Shown here one piece after another: positions 38,510-48,706 of a stretch of DNA of 64,000 nucleotides; the stretch's first letter is position 1; each line of letters starts with the position of its first letter. Below the pieces are notes generated by a model, which did no database searches, had not been told where the DNA came from, and was given only the letters and a program-made list of their open reading frames with translations. The stretch comes from Darksidea phi. Its lineage: Eukaryota; Ascomycota; Dothideomycetes; Pleosporales; Lentitheciaceae. A program made the position numbers and the translations under genes. Location: contig JASJFT010000044.1 of NCBI GenBank assembly GCA_030770425.1, forward strand, positions 62,001-126,000, read 5' to 3'.

Positions 38510-38555
38510 GGGTTCCGAGTTCCGACGCTGACGGGTTCCGAGTTCCGATGCTGAC
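38510..38555. repeat. Two 23-bp tandem repeats
   Basis: Two copies of a 23-bp unit starting gggttccgagttccga and ending gctgac, differing at one position, about 130-175 bp upstream of the acyltransferase ATG. They contain repeated ttccga half-sites. Function unknown. Confidence 0.8.
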
Positions 38556-38738
38556 GTGTGCCGCGCCCTGCATTGCGGGCTCAAAGATTTTTTCAAAAGA
38601 CGTCCAATTTTCTTTAGCTTACAGGGTTTTGGTTGCGCTCTCTACGCTTTGCCGCTTTCATTCTGGCAGTGTGGTGTAGTAGTTGTAAGGGGGGCCCGAT
38701 CGAGTATCGAGGGCTTAGGTAAGCGGAGAAACGTTAGG

Positions 38739-38749
38739 CCGGAGTCCGA
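38739..38749. promoter_or_regulatory. Near-match to TCGG-N3-CCGA upstream of the acyltransferase
   Basis: Reads ccggagtccga: one mismatch in the first base, core intact. About 360 bp upstream of the chosen ATG, in the 706-bp gap 38382-39087 that otherwise holds no gene. Confidence 0.5.
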
Positions 38750-39087
38750 GAGGAGGTCGTCCGGGAGCATCCTCAGTCCGATTCTATTCATCTCAGCCGA
38801 CAGCAGACAGAAGGAATAGTTCGATTAATTGAGTATTTTTGGCCGCCTATTCTATTATCTCTCCTATCCCTCCGACTGCGGGTCGTGAGCTCTGCCACTC
38901 TATCTTCGATATACCTATACACCACAGCAGGGGTTGGATTCCGTCTCAACAGTGAAAGAGAGTTAAGAGAGATGTACCACTCTTGCCGCATTTTCACGCA
39001 TGGACAAGAAGGTGCATTTGCACATTGTATTTCAGCCCCATTTGTCGGGCGGGGCTCTAATTGTACATGCATATGTCAACGTTCTAC

Positions 39088-40007
39088 CTAGTTAGCGGGC
39101 TTCTGCGCCCACAGCGCGAAGGTCTTGAACTCCCAGCCCTCCTTCTTCGCCTCGTCGAGCACCTTCTGCGGCATCGCATCGAGCTGCTCGCGCGACACGC
39201 TGATGGGCGGCAGCATCTTGGTCGTCATGCTCACGCCCATGGTGGTCGCGAACAGGCTGGCCTCGCTGGTTGCGCGGATCTTGTCGCTGGCACGCGCGCC
39301 GAAGGGCGTCGTGAGGACCTTGTAGCCGATGTTCTCCAGCCCAGCCTCCTTGAACATGGGCGTCAGCTTCTCGCGCAGGTCGACGCCCTGGCCGCCGCTG
39401 ACAACGGAGAAGAGGTCCTTGATGGCGCGGATGAAGATTTGGCCTTCGGGGCCCGCCTTCCAGGGCTCCCACTCCATCTCAACTAGCTGGATCCACCCGC
39501 CGGGCTTGACGAGGGCGATGAGGTTCTTGACAGCGTCGGCGAGTGGGTTGGCGCCGACGCCGGGGAGGGCCATGCGCGAGTGCACCAGGTCAAAGGTGCC
39601 CTCCCAGGCCTTGGGCCAGGGCTCCGTCATGGACTGGTGGTGGTAGGTGGTGTCGGCGGGCGGGTCCTTGGGGAAGTAGCTGTCCTCGATGTCGGTGCCG
39701 ACGTATGTGTTCTGGGCGGTGCCCAGCTGCGCGCGCAAGTCGCGGAGCCAGATGCCTTGGGGCGTGGTCAGCTGCAGGTGGGAAGGTGTATGCAATTGAA
39801 CTCACCACTGCCTGTCGCCTGGTCGAGGATCTTGAAGCCGCCCTTGGAGAGGTCGATGGGGGCGTGCACGAGCTGAGGGTTCGCGTCGAACATGACCTGG
39901 TGCTGCATGTCGAGGCGCTGCACCTCGGTCTGGTCGCTGCCGAAGATGACATTGTCGTCGTTAGTACCGGTTTTAGAAGCGGCGACGATGACGGGTTCGG
40001 CGGCCAT
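39088..40007 (-). CDS. SAM-dependent methyltransferase, candidate GliN/SirN-type N-methyltransferase
   Basis: Two exons (40007-39806 and 39755-39088) with a 50-bp intron give 289 residues. The class I SAM-binding motif is spliced across the intron: ILDQATGSG | IWLRDLRAQL (about 60-78). A later acidic VGTDIEDSYFP segment, a FDLVHSRM motif and LVKPGGWIQLVEMEW complete a typical methyltransferase fold. Size and motifs fit the TAM/UMTA-type fungal methyltransferases, the group to which the GliN/SirN N-methyltransferases of ETP clusters belong. The exact substrate is inferred from context only. It is divergently transcribed from the membrane-protein gene at 40719; their shared 711-bp region contains a perfect palindrome and a large hairpin. 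Confidence 0.82.
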
Positions 40008-40295
40008 GGTGGTCAATTGCTTTGGGTTGTTAGGAGGGGAGGGGGAGGGCGTGTCATCTGAGGCAGGGCGTCCAGCGATGCGATTTATGCTACCGTCTAT
40101 GAAGCTATCGCGGGGGTGGGGGCGGCGCGGCCTGTCGGGGAGCGGCGAAGGAGCTTGGCGGCTTACGCAGCCCCACCCGGCCAATGGCTGTGCCCCGTCT
40201 AAGCGCCTATTAAACCCCACACCGTTCCATCTCTCCACCTGCACCGTACACCCTCCATCCTTCACCCTTCACTTTCACTCTACACCCCTACAGCA

Positions 40296-40410
40296 GCGTC
40301 CGTGCCGCTCAAGGATCGCTTCCGTCCGGCAACGCTGCTGCCTCCCTCTCAAGTTAAGACCGAAGCAGCAGCGCAGCCGGACGGAAGCGATCATTGAGCG
40401 GCACGGACGC
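40296..40410. repeat. Large inverted repeat (46-bp arms, 23-bp loop)
   Basis: The arms 40296-40341 and 40365-40410 are reverse complements with three mismatches, starting gcgtccgtgccgctc and ending ggcacggacgc. The spacer is 40342-40364. It lies in the divergent promoter between the methyltransferase and the membrane-protein gene and could form a strong hairpin or cruciform. It is not a plain transcription terminator for either gene. Confidence 0.93.
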
Positions 40411-40421
40411 CGCTATCATCG

Positions 40422-40432
40422 TCGGTCGCCGA
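40422..40432. promoter_or_regulatory. Perfect TCGG-N3-CCGA palindrome (divergent promoter)
   Basis: Reads tcggtcgccga. It is 12 bp right of the inverted repeat, 415 bp from the methyltransferase ATG and 287 bp from the membrane-protein ATG. It matches the motif type reported for GliZ/SirZ Zn2Cys6 regulators. Confidence 0.75.
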
Positions 40433-40718
40433 ACGCATCATCATGCCTCCTCGGTCCAGCACTCCAAGCCCGAAGCCCCGCTTCTGCACGCCACCACACT
40501 TCGCGACCAGATCGGGAAGGCACATCGCGTCGCTGCTTCCACTTCATTACGAGCCGGCTGCCGCAAGCTGACCACCGGATGCAACGGCCCTCCCACGCCC
40601 CCAATAACCTAACCGTTCTCCCCCATCGCTACACCATCTCCCTTCTCACTACGCCGCCACACTGCTTGCTGGACTCGCTCTCTCTCTCCGGCGTCGTTTC
40701 TTCTTGCTACGCCTCGCC

Positions 40719-41950
40719 ATGGCTCCCACTCCACAGCAGATGGCGGGCCAGATGCCAGACTTCCGCGTTCAACCTCTGGTCCCCCCGCCGCCGGGCGTGG
40801 AATCCAACTTCGTCGACCCTATATCGCGCGCGCCCATGGCCATCTCGGTATCCGCCGTCATGCTCGCACTTTCCTTCTCGTCCATCGTCGGCCGCTTCTA
40901 TGCCCGCAAGTCCGTCCTCAACACTGTCGGCTGGGACGACTGGACTGGCCTTGCTGGGTGGGTCTTCTCCGCCGAATACACCGTCTACGCCATGGTGCTC
41001 TTCTCCAAGCCCGGAATGGGCCCGCACATGTGGGACATTCCCGGCATCGTCTTCTTCGACGAAAAATTTGGCTTGCGACTGCTCTTCACCGAGGTCATGT
41101 ACTGCCCGTCAGCATACCTAGTCAAGCTATCCATCTTCTTGCTCTACAAGCGCATCTTCGTTGCACCTGGCGGCAGAGCCAAGAAGTTCATCATGGGCGG
41201 CTTGTATGGAAGCTCCGTCTTGTACTTCGTCCTGTCCATCCTGAGCTTCGCCTTCTGCACCAAGAGCACCAGCGTGGTCGATGGCGGCGAGTGCCACACC
41301 AAAGGAGCATACGTCACGTGGGCTCTTGCCGCCATCAACCTCGTCACCGACATCTACCTCCTCGCCATTCCACCCTTCGTCATCTCGAAGCTAAACATTA
41401 CAACCCAACGCAAATTCGCCGTGTCAGCCATCTTTCTCTTCGGTATTGCGGCTACCATCACCTCAATCATCTCCGTCTATTATCGAGTGGCTGTCTCGAG
41501 AGACAGCCTGGATTTCTCATGGAATATCGTTCCCGCCGCTGTTGCAACGTGAGTTTGAACTTTCAAGTACACATTTCGAGAAATAGTCACTAACAGGGCT
41601 CTAGCATTTGCGAACTCAATCTTGGGGTAGTCTGCAGTTCTCTTCCGGCCATGAACGTTCTCTTCCACAGGCGCCGACATCAGCAGCGCACAGATGCCGG
41701 CTACGGCACTGCTCCTCGCCCCAGCTGGTCTCTCAACCACATCGTGTCTCGCGTCACCAACCGCGTCCGTCCCAATGCGACAGCCAGTTCAAAGACAGAC
41801 CTCTCGCAGAACAACACTACAGGCGAGCGCGACATCGTCAAGCTTATCGACATCACACAGTATTCCGTAGCCGCCGAGCCCAAAAACGCCTCGCTGGACG
41901 GCTCATCAAACCCATCACCAACGCCATCCGCTCATAACACCCGGGTATGA
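40719..41950 (+). CDS. SAT4/rhodopsin-like fungal integral membrane protein
   Basis: Two exons (40719-41548 and 41605-41950) with a 56-bp GT-AG intron encode 391 residues. Seven hydrophobic segments span about residues 35-300. The family landmarks are a WDDW motif in the first loop (VGWDDWTGL) and the post-intron block ICELNLGVVCSSLPAMNVLF. The C-terminal 90 residues are polar and Ser/Thr/Asn rich, probably cytosolic. The SAT4 family is very common in ascomycetes, often near metabolite or effector genes, and no molecular role is established for most members. It shares a divergent promoter with the methyltransferase and a perfect palindrome, which suggests co-regulation with the cluster. It is not a standard ETP gene. 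Confidence 0.85.
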
Positions 41951-42818
41951 GGATTACAAGATTTCGCTCCCTTGTCATTTTCCGGAGTTTGCGGCTTGAT
42001 TACTTGTGGATCCACATGATATAGAGGAAAACCAGGTGGCGATGGATTTAATTTTGGCTACATGGTAGGAAAAATCTAGGGCATATCATATTTGAACGCC
42101 ATCGATTGAGAAACGAATCTTACGCTCCGTTTCGGATACGCTGGACTGAGGCTTGCGCAGCGCACGATACCCAATCATTTACGTATAGAGCAAATGTTAA
42201 ACAAATTTCAAAATGCATTAAACTTCATCAAAATCAAGTCCCTGCATCCTTTAATCTTGACACGAATCGGCTTCATACCGGCACGCCTCGACCGTTGTAC
42301 GTCCAGCACCTCTATGAACATCTACCCACGCTTCCACCAACCGTACCACCAACATCATCACTCCATTCACACACCATCCACTCCTAATCCCTGGCAGGAT
42401 CACATGCCGCATCAAGCAAGCACGGAAGCCGAACGCCGCCAACTTACCCAATTACGGCTAGAGATCTCCACCGCGTACGGCGCCCGAGCATGTAGATTCC
42501 CGAGAAGTCGCAAGATCCACCTGCCCTAATTACTAGCGCGACGAATCCTTCGTGTCCCAAACTCATACATATTTATCCTGGTACCCTGCATCTAATATTA
42601 GGGTTGCCTAGCCGTTTCTCTTTTTAGGCAAGTGATAGCTTGTATATTGCACACTTTACGCGACGTCCGTTCCTCAATGCATTGTGCTTACAAGTGATTA
42701 CCGCAACAGTATCGATTTTTGCACGACGGAACTAGGTCTGTCGGCCCTTTCGAACCGGAGCGCGTGCGTTTTAGAGCTTGATACTACAAGGCGAAAAGAG
42801 AAGCAACCATCTTCAATC
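41951..42818. other. Intergenic, no gene recognised
   Basis: 868 bp between the membrane-protein stop and the oxygenase start. Open frames here lack start context or family features. No palindrome site was seen. Confidence 0.55.
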
Positions 42819-44027
42819 ATGGCGACTGTACAGGCTGAAATGAGCTTCCTCGAGCCCTGGCCCTCAACCACGGAAAAAGAGTCTCCGTATTTACGCCACG
42901 TTACCACCCCAGAGTACCCCTCTACGAATTTCGTGAACGAGACGCATACCGTATCCGTAATTGACGCGCGTCCGAATGCGTCCAGTTTCACCCTCGACCG
43001 CAATGCGTTCGCGTTTAGGAACACTGAACCCTTGCCTTTGGACATCGTTGAGTCTATTCGTGAAAAGCGGGGGGAAGAGATAGAAAGGGATCTTTATCCT
43101 ATGGTGGAGAGGCTGGTGAAGGAGTGGATGGGGGCGAAAAAGGTTGTCGTCTTCGATTACGGGTATCGGAGGAGGGATCCTGAGATTGATATGGCGGGGG
43201 GGAAGAATGCGTACGCGAGGGGCCAACCTGCTACTGTAGTATGTACACCTATCGAACCATAACGATGGCACTAATGAGTGGGTAGGTGCATTGTGATCAG
43301 TGAGTATGATAGAGAGGAGGAACTGGCCAGCACGGTACTAACCTAGGAAAGATCCGAATGGGGCGGAAGACGCCGTGTCGAAAAGCACACTGGGGTCGAA
43401 GCTGAAGAGCTCCTAAAAGGGCGATGCCAAATCATAAAGTACTTCTTACTCTACTCTTCCTACTCTCCCTCCTCCCCCTCCTCCCCCTCCTCCCCCTCCT
43501 CTACTAACATCCCCAAGCGTATGGCGCCCCCTTACCGCCCCAGTCCGCGACTGGCCCCTCGCCGTAATGGATTATTCTACTCTCTTGCCCTCGTATATCC
43601 ATCCCTGCTCCCTCTATAATAAAGAGTATGATTTACAAGGTATTACAAAAGAGACTCCCACTATGCAAATCCAAACTAAATAAGTTACAAGGTCAAACCG
43701 TCGGTATTAACCACGACAAGGGGCAGAAGTGGTATTATCTAAGTGAGCAGAGACCAGATGAGGTTACGTTGGTGAAGATTTGGGATAGTAAGGAGGATGT
43801 TGCAAGATGTGAGTTCAATGTACCTTTCTTCCGGTCATATTTGGAGAGGGAATCGCGTGGCAATGAGCGGCATGACGATTAGGAGGAGGATAGCGGGGAA
43901 GCAAGGTATTGGAAGTAAAGGCTAATGGGCTATAGTATGTGCACATTGTGCGTTCCAGCATCCGGATGCCAAACCGACCGATGTACCGAGAGAGAGTGTC
44001 GAGGTCAGATGTCTGGTGTTTTATTGA
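42819..44027 (+). CDS. AsaB/CmcJ-like hydroxylase/desaturase family protein
   Basis: Six exons: 42819-43238, 43286-43299, 43352-43438, 43518-43639, 43692-43808 and 43936-44027. All introns are GT-AG (47-127 bp) and the frame stays open, giving 283 residues, the usual family size. Conserved segments occur in order: TNFVNETHTVSVIDARP, FDYGYRRRDPEIDM, then spliced HCDQ, EELLKG..QIINVWRPL, VRDWPLAVMD, GQTVGINHDKGQKWYYLSEQ and CAHCAF. Proteins of this group (AsaB of the aspergillic-acid cluster, GA4-desaturase-like, CmcJ) are annotated as hydroxylases or desaturases, probably non-haem metal enzymes. It could oxidise the diketopiperazine scaffold, but no palindrome lies upstream, so membership in the cluster is uncertain. 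One acceptor (43935) gives Leu where relatives usually have Phe. Confidence 0.8.
43464..43500. repeat. Pyrimidine minisatellite within intron 3
   Basis: Tandem ctccccctc-type units inside the 79-bp intron 43439-43517, followed by a ctactaac branch site. Confidence 0.8.
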
Positions 44028-44821
44028 GCTAAAGCACGACCATGGCTCGCACTCGGTCTTGCTAGCCACGAGAATTCCTCAAGGGAAAGTAGTTGGGAGG
44101 TGAAAAAGAATCCCGCCCAGGCACGATGCCGAGGTAAATGTTACATACCGATTAACCTATCTAGCCCATAGAAGCTCTATAGGTACACCTCAAGTAATAT
44201 TATACCTTGGTTCTTTTCAATAACCTCCAAAATCATCTTGATCTAGCTAACCCAAGCTGAAGCAACATCCGTTGAGGACTCCTCGAGATAATCCTCTATA
44301 TAACGTGAGAAGAGAGAGCCATATATGCACTGTGTTTTCGCACTGATGACTAGCTCGGAAGATTGGAAGCAAGACCGTACTTTGTACCTTTTATCCGGCC
44401 GGGCTGATAGTCATGACCTTGGTGATATGAACATATAGTTAAGTAACTTTATATAAGAGAGTGATAACGCTATCGCTTAACATTATGGTACGCGCCACGC
44501 CCTCTCTATGAGGCTCAGAACGTTGCGCCACAGCATGCGGCTCGCCCTCTTTTATAACGCTCGGGCCGTTGTCCTCGCAGTCATGCCGTGACGTGAGCCT
44601 TTGGCAATGACTGCAACCACCAACCTTCTTGCGTTTCAAGATATTCGGGACGAAATGCCTTTTTATATCACCTTTTGGGTTATTCCGCGAGTTCAACGAC
44701 GCGATGGCTGCTACTCATTTGATTAAAAAAAACTTCTCACTATAGAAGTAGTCAATGCGATTCCTACAACGAGGCAATCTATATAGGAAGTGATTTGAAT
44801 CGATGCACCATCCCTGAAAGA
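44028..44821. other. Intergenic between convergent genes; no gene recognised
   Basis: 794 bp between the oxygenase and P450 3' ends. A mixed AT-rich stretch may be a transposon relic. The second copy of the 41-bp repeat is at its right end. Confidence 0.5.
44684..44724. repeat. Copy 2 of the ~41-bp dispersed repeat
   Basis: Same orientation and core (cgatggctgctactc) as 36743-36783. The differences are mostly C/T and G/A transitions. Confidence 0.6.
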
Positions 44822-46447
44822 TCAGCACGCCGAACCCAAACGCTCACAGCAGATTTCAGTGTTGGGATGCGCAATCCACCCCTCCGGGTTCTTGTCCCAG
44901 TTTGTTGTCTCGAGTAGACTCAGCCGATAATTCGCCAGCAAGTGCGCAAGAATGGTGCGGATGATTAGATCAACCACGTACTTTCCTAGACACTGACGCG
45001 GCCCAAATCCAAATCGCCAATACTGATACCGCATTTCCGAGGGCTTCCGCTCGAGAAATCGCGAAGGTCGAAATTGATTGCCGTCCTCGCCCCAATATGG
45101 GTTGCGAATGTTTAGTGCATGCGTGTCTACAATAAAGTTCGTGCCGGCTGGAATACGGTAACCACCGACGATGCGGTCTGAGGGAGCTGATTGGGCCACG
45201 GAGAATGCTGCAAGCGGCTTCAGCCGACCAGACTCTAGGATCGATGCATTCAATAGAGTGGACGAGGTGGCGATATATTCGTCCCACGCTTTCGTCGTAT
45301 CCCGGGTTTCTGCGCGTGCTCTCCATTCCTCTCGTACCGCGTCTTGCACTTTCGCATCGCTTGCGAGAAAGAGTAGGTTCCACGACAGACCGCCCATGGT
45401 AACGTCTAGGTTTGCAAATAGCATCTCGTCCAATGTTTGCAGCAGCTCGTCGGAGCTGATGCTACCGCTTTCAACCGCCTCGTACATGCTGACAATAGGG
45501 AGCTCATCTTCGCTTCCCCTTTTTGCTAAATAGACGCTTAGGTTGAAGTCATTCCATTGGCGTTTGAACTTGTGAAGCTCCTTGTTGGTTTCGGTCGGAA
45601 GGTACTGGCTCCATGACGATCGAGTGGCACCTCCTTGAATCACGCGCTTAAAGAGGTTTTCGCGCAAAGGTATTATGGCACTCAGCATATCTCGATGTGC
45701 ATTGTCGAGTTTGCCGTAGAGGATATCGGCGACGATCCAGAAAGGTAGAAGCCGGAGATCGTCCACTGGGTGCATACGAGCACGCTTAAGACTCCCGCTT
45801 TTTTCCAAAGCCTCAAAGTGCTTCCCGACAGCGTCCGTGATTTTAGGAATGTAAGATGTAGCCTTCTTATGAGTAAAGTGGGGAGAGATAGTGGCATGAA
45901 GGTCCCGCCAAGGTGTCCCGCTGATCAGACCCAAGCATTTCCCAAGAAGCTCTCCCATTAACCACCCAGCATCGTTATTGGTAGCTTTCATATGGCAGTC
46001 TGAGTCCTTGAAGATGGCTCGGATATGATCAGGATGGGTCACAACACTACGCTTCGTTAGTATTCGACCTTTCCATTTAAACATGGCTCGTACATTTCCG
46101 GAGTTGTGCCGCTCCATACCCGATATACATGTCCGTGCTCTTGCGACCAGCTCTCGCTATTCTTTTCGCCTTCAAGAAACTTTCCAACTTCGCCTTGCCC
46201 ATTCGGCCATCGGTATTCACATGTGGGTATTGGTTGTGAGCCATTGACCGAGAATATTGGCTTCGTGTACAAAAGATATTTCTGGATGGGAGGTGAACAT
46301 CATACATTGGCAAGAGCGGAAGTATCTTACGTTGAAAATCCAAGATACGATCTTAACTACTACATTGTACAACCGTCCACGAAGAGTATTGCTAAGGCTC
46401 AGCGGAGCCGCGACGCCAAGCCAAAGCAGAGTAAAAAAGGCCAACAT
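44822..46447 (-). CDS. Cytochrome P450 monooxygenase of the ETP cluster
   Basis: Three exons (46447-46331, 46281-46094, 46046-44822) with 49- and 47-bp introns encode 509 residues. The second intron has a textbook tactaac branch site. An N-terminal membrane anchor (MLAFFTLLWLGVAAPLSL) targets the ER. The haem-binding motif FGFGPRQCLG has its axial Cys at about 454, and an ExxR motif is present as ESGR. The I-helix region reads ANLDVTMGGLSW instead of the common AGxDT. In gliotoxin-type pathways P450s (GliC, GliF) oxidise the diketopiperazine so that glutathione can be added. Only one P450 is present here. The upstream near-palindrome at 46580 supports co-regulation. Which of the GliC or GliF roles it has cannot be told by eye. 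Confidence 0.88.
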
Positions 46448-46579
46448 GTTGTGTGCAAAACGACCGAGACTAACAAGAGCAGGGGAATATATGGGATGCA
46501 CATAAAGTAAGAAAAGATCTCAGTTAAAAGCACTACGGTGTTCCCGGTACCCGCGCGACAAATACGGCACGTTCCACGA

Positions 46580-46590
46580 GCGGACACCGA
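46580..46590. promoter_or_regulatory. Near-match to TCGG-N3-CCGA upstream of the P450
   Basis: Reads gcggacaccga: first base differs, CGG-N3-CCG core intact. 133 bp upstream of the P450 ATG. Confidence 0.55.
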
Positions 46591-46608
46591 AGAGCCCACG
46601 CACTAAGC

Positions 46609-47525
46609 CTAATCAAGGTCATGACCATACTTGGGCCCTCTCTCCAGGATGGCCTGTACCGCGCGACGACTAAGCATGCGTTTGCCCCACTGTTCGATGT
46701 GCGGCCAGTTTTTAACATCGACCTGCAAGAAACTGAACATCCATGGCATCGCGAACGGAAAATAGGAAATGTCTGCCAGCGTCGGACGGTCCGGTAGCGC
46801 GATGTACTGCTGAGCAGGGTCTGATAAACGCTTCTCCAGTTTGTCCCATTGGGCTAGCACGTTTGAGTGGAGTCTGTTGGCTGTAATTAGAAAGATGAAA
46901 TGGGTGAAAGGAAATGAGCAACGTACTTCGCCACAGTCTTGGGCAGCACCTCCGGATTTTGCCGGTTAGGATAGCCCTTGGAGAAGTACAGCCAATACTT
47001 TGCTGTCGCTCTGTCGTATGGTCAGAATGCCCACCGTTTCAACAATCTACATGAGATCATGGGCATAGCATCCCCACATACCCTAAACCGGCGGTCTGAT
47101 ATGCTGTCCAGCTCAGCACTTGCGCCTTCTCCCAAGCATTTCTGCCGCTCCAATACCCATCATTATCGAAGCGCTCGGCTAGGTATTGTAAACAGGCCGT
47201 GCCCTCGAAAACAACCAATTCCTTCTTCGTTTCTGGGTCTTGGTCTTTCAGGGCAGGTACGTAGCGTTCTGGATGCACGTTGTAATACCATTCATCCTTG
47301 GTGTCAATGACGGAAATCACGTGCGGGAACTGGAGTTCCTCGGCTAGCATAAGTGGCTTGATGTAATTGATGTAACTGGTTTGGTCGGCTGCATGGTATG
47401 TATGTGTAAGCGACGGCATTCTCAAGCTGGAAGAGCAGATAGCACACACCTTTGATAATGTATAAAATTACGCGGCCATCGTATGCTAGGTCGCCCTTTA
47501 CGACTTCTCCGTTCGGTTTTGCCAT
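46609..47525 (-). CDS. gliG-like: GliG-type glutathione S-transferase
   Basis: Four exons (47525-47450, 47388-47082, 47010-46927, 46873-46609) join in frame to 243 residues, the size of GliG. The N-terminal thioredoxin-like half has the segments YINYIKPLMLAEEL, NVHPERYVPAL and VVFEGTACLQYL, where the VPAL turn and the Glu-Gly-Thr pair correspond to the glutathione-binding region. The C-terminal helical domain ends with RPTLADISYFPFAMPW, a normal GST signature. GliG conjugates two glutathiones to the oxidised diketopiperazine and so supplies the sulfur of ETP toxins. The first two exon junctions and both later ones use GT-AG introns of 53-71 bp. A perfect palindrome lies 111 bp upstream of the ATG. 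Confidence 0.87.
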
Positions 47526-47635
47526 GTTTTACGGTTGTTGCTTTTGCTGATGTTGGTGGGAATAGCTATCTGGTTTGGCCCGTTTTGTAGTGGGTATGTG
47601 CTAGTTCGCGTAGGCGAATGGTTGAAGTCTGTATT

Positions 47636-47646
47636 TCGGTCCCCGA
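47636..47646. promoter_or_regulatory. Perfect TCGG-N3-CCGA palindrome upstream of the GST
   Basis: Reads tcggtccccga, in an extended palindrome with flanking t and a. It lies in the promoter of the gliG-like gene. Confidence 0.78.
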
Positions 47647-47852
47647 AACACTCAACGCTCCGTTCTGATGATGCAGCCAATAATAGACGCATGTGGGTCT
47701 GCTAAATAACCCGGCGCTAAGTATATCGTACCTTACCTTTAGGGGTTACATATTCCCTCAGCTATGGCTCCTAATTAATTAAGCCCAAGGCTTTAATTTA
47801 GAAACCCTAACTACTTAAATCGACTTTTAGGTATTCTATATCTATTTTCAAG

Positions 47853-47960
47853 TGTTACAACCCAAGATACTCGGGGTACGACAGGGCCCCAGGATGGGCC
47901 ATGCTATTAGAGTTAGAAGAACTTAAGAAGAGTAGTTAGTAAGGGTTATGTAATACGGCA
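47853..47960. repeat. Possible LTR-like relic
   Basis: Starts tgttacaaccc, like the unmutated form of the B/C LTR start, and later contains tagttagtaaggg resembling an LTR-internal word. The full LTR is not recognisable. Tentative. The rest of 47526-48706 holds no gene that I can support. Confidence 0.25.
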
Positions 47961-48706
47961 GTATTTACCGAATCCGTGGCTCTCCACTTTCGGGCGTCGC
48001 CTCAACTAAAGGGTGAGCCTCTTGTTGCACAAAGCCCGATGTAGAGTCAATCTGCCAACGCTGATTGGCGCACTAATTCAAACTCGGGATCCGAGGCGGA
48101 TTAGGATCTGACTGTGCAGGGACCGTGCACCTATTTCCAAGAGTTAATTCACGGGCACCCCAATAAGCAATAACGCGTACGAAGCGCTCGTACCGTGCCA
48201 CGGCGCAACGTTGACGACGCCCCTCCCGTGCGGGTGACTCGCTGCTCACTCACATGATGCAGTTAATAAGCCGATAAGGGTGCAATCGGTGGTAGTTGCA
48301 TACGAGCTGGTGTGGTCCGGCGATCCTCCTGCTTGCTTCCTTCTGTATCCACATCGTATGCAACGTTGATTAAACCTTTTTCGACCGCAAAGTGCCGTAC
48401 ACTAGCTAGGTATGTGAAACAACCGAAGTATGGCCACAGACGGGCTAACGCGCTTGAAGTCCCACAACCTCGGTGCGGAGTAGTTGTACGAAACCAGTGC
48501 GGCTTCGAACCGCTTGTAACCAGTGCTGTGGTGCAAAAGTTGGTTGAAAGAGCACAATTCATGTATTAGGGACTTATTAACTAGCTACATGGGCATTTTT
48601 GAATAAGATATGCATATGTAGCAATATATACTGTAAAAGGGATAACAGATTGAAACAGTAGTCTCCCCGTCGACGCAGTTCAAGCGTTAGTAACATGAAA
48701 TCGTCC

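Noticed and set aside
39061..40061. Several plus-strand frames opposite the methyltransferase
   Set aside because: High-GC antisense shadows with Arg/Ala-rich composition and no motifs.
43628..43882. Separate small gene
   Set aside because: It is exon 5 of the AsaB-like gene plus intron read-through.
42819..44027. Apparent pseudogene with several frameshifts
   Set aside because: All apparent shifts are removed by five GT-AG introns with an open 283-residue product.
48263..48562. 99-residue minus-strand frame between the GST and NRPS genes
   Set aside because: No recognisable domain, no supportive context and a matching open frame on the opposite strand.
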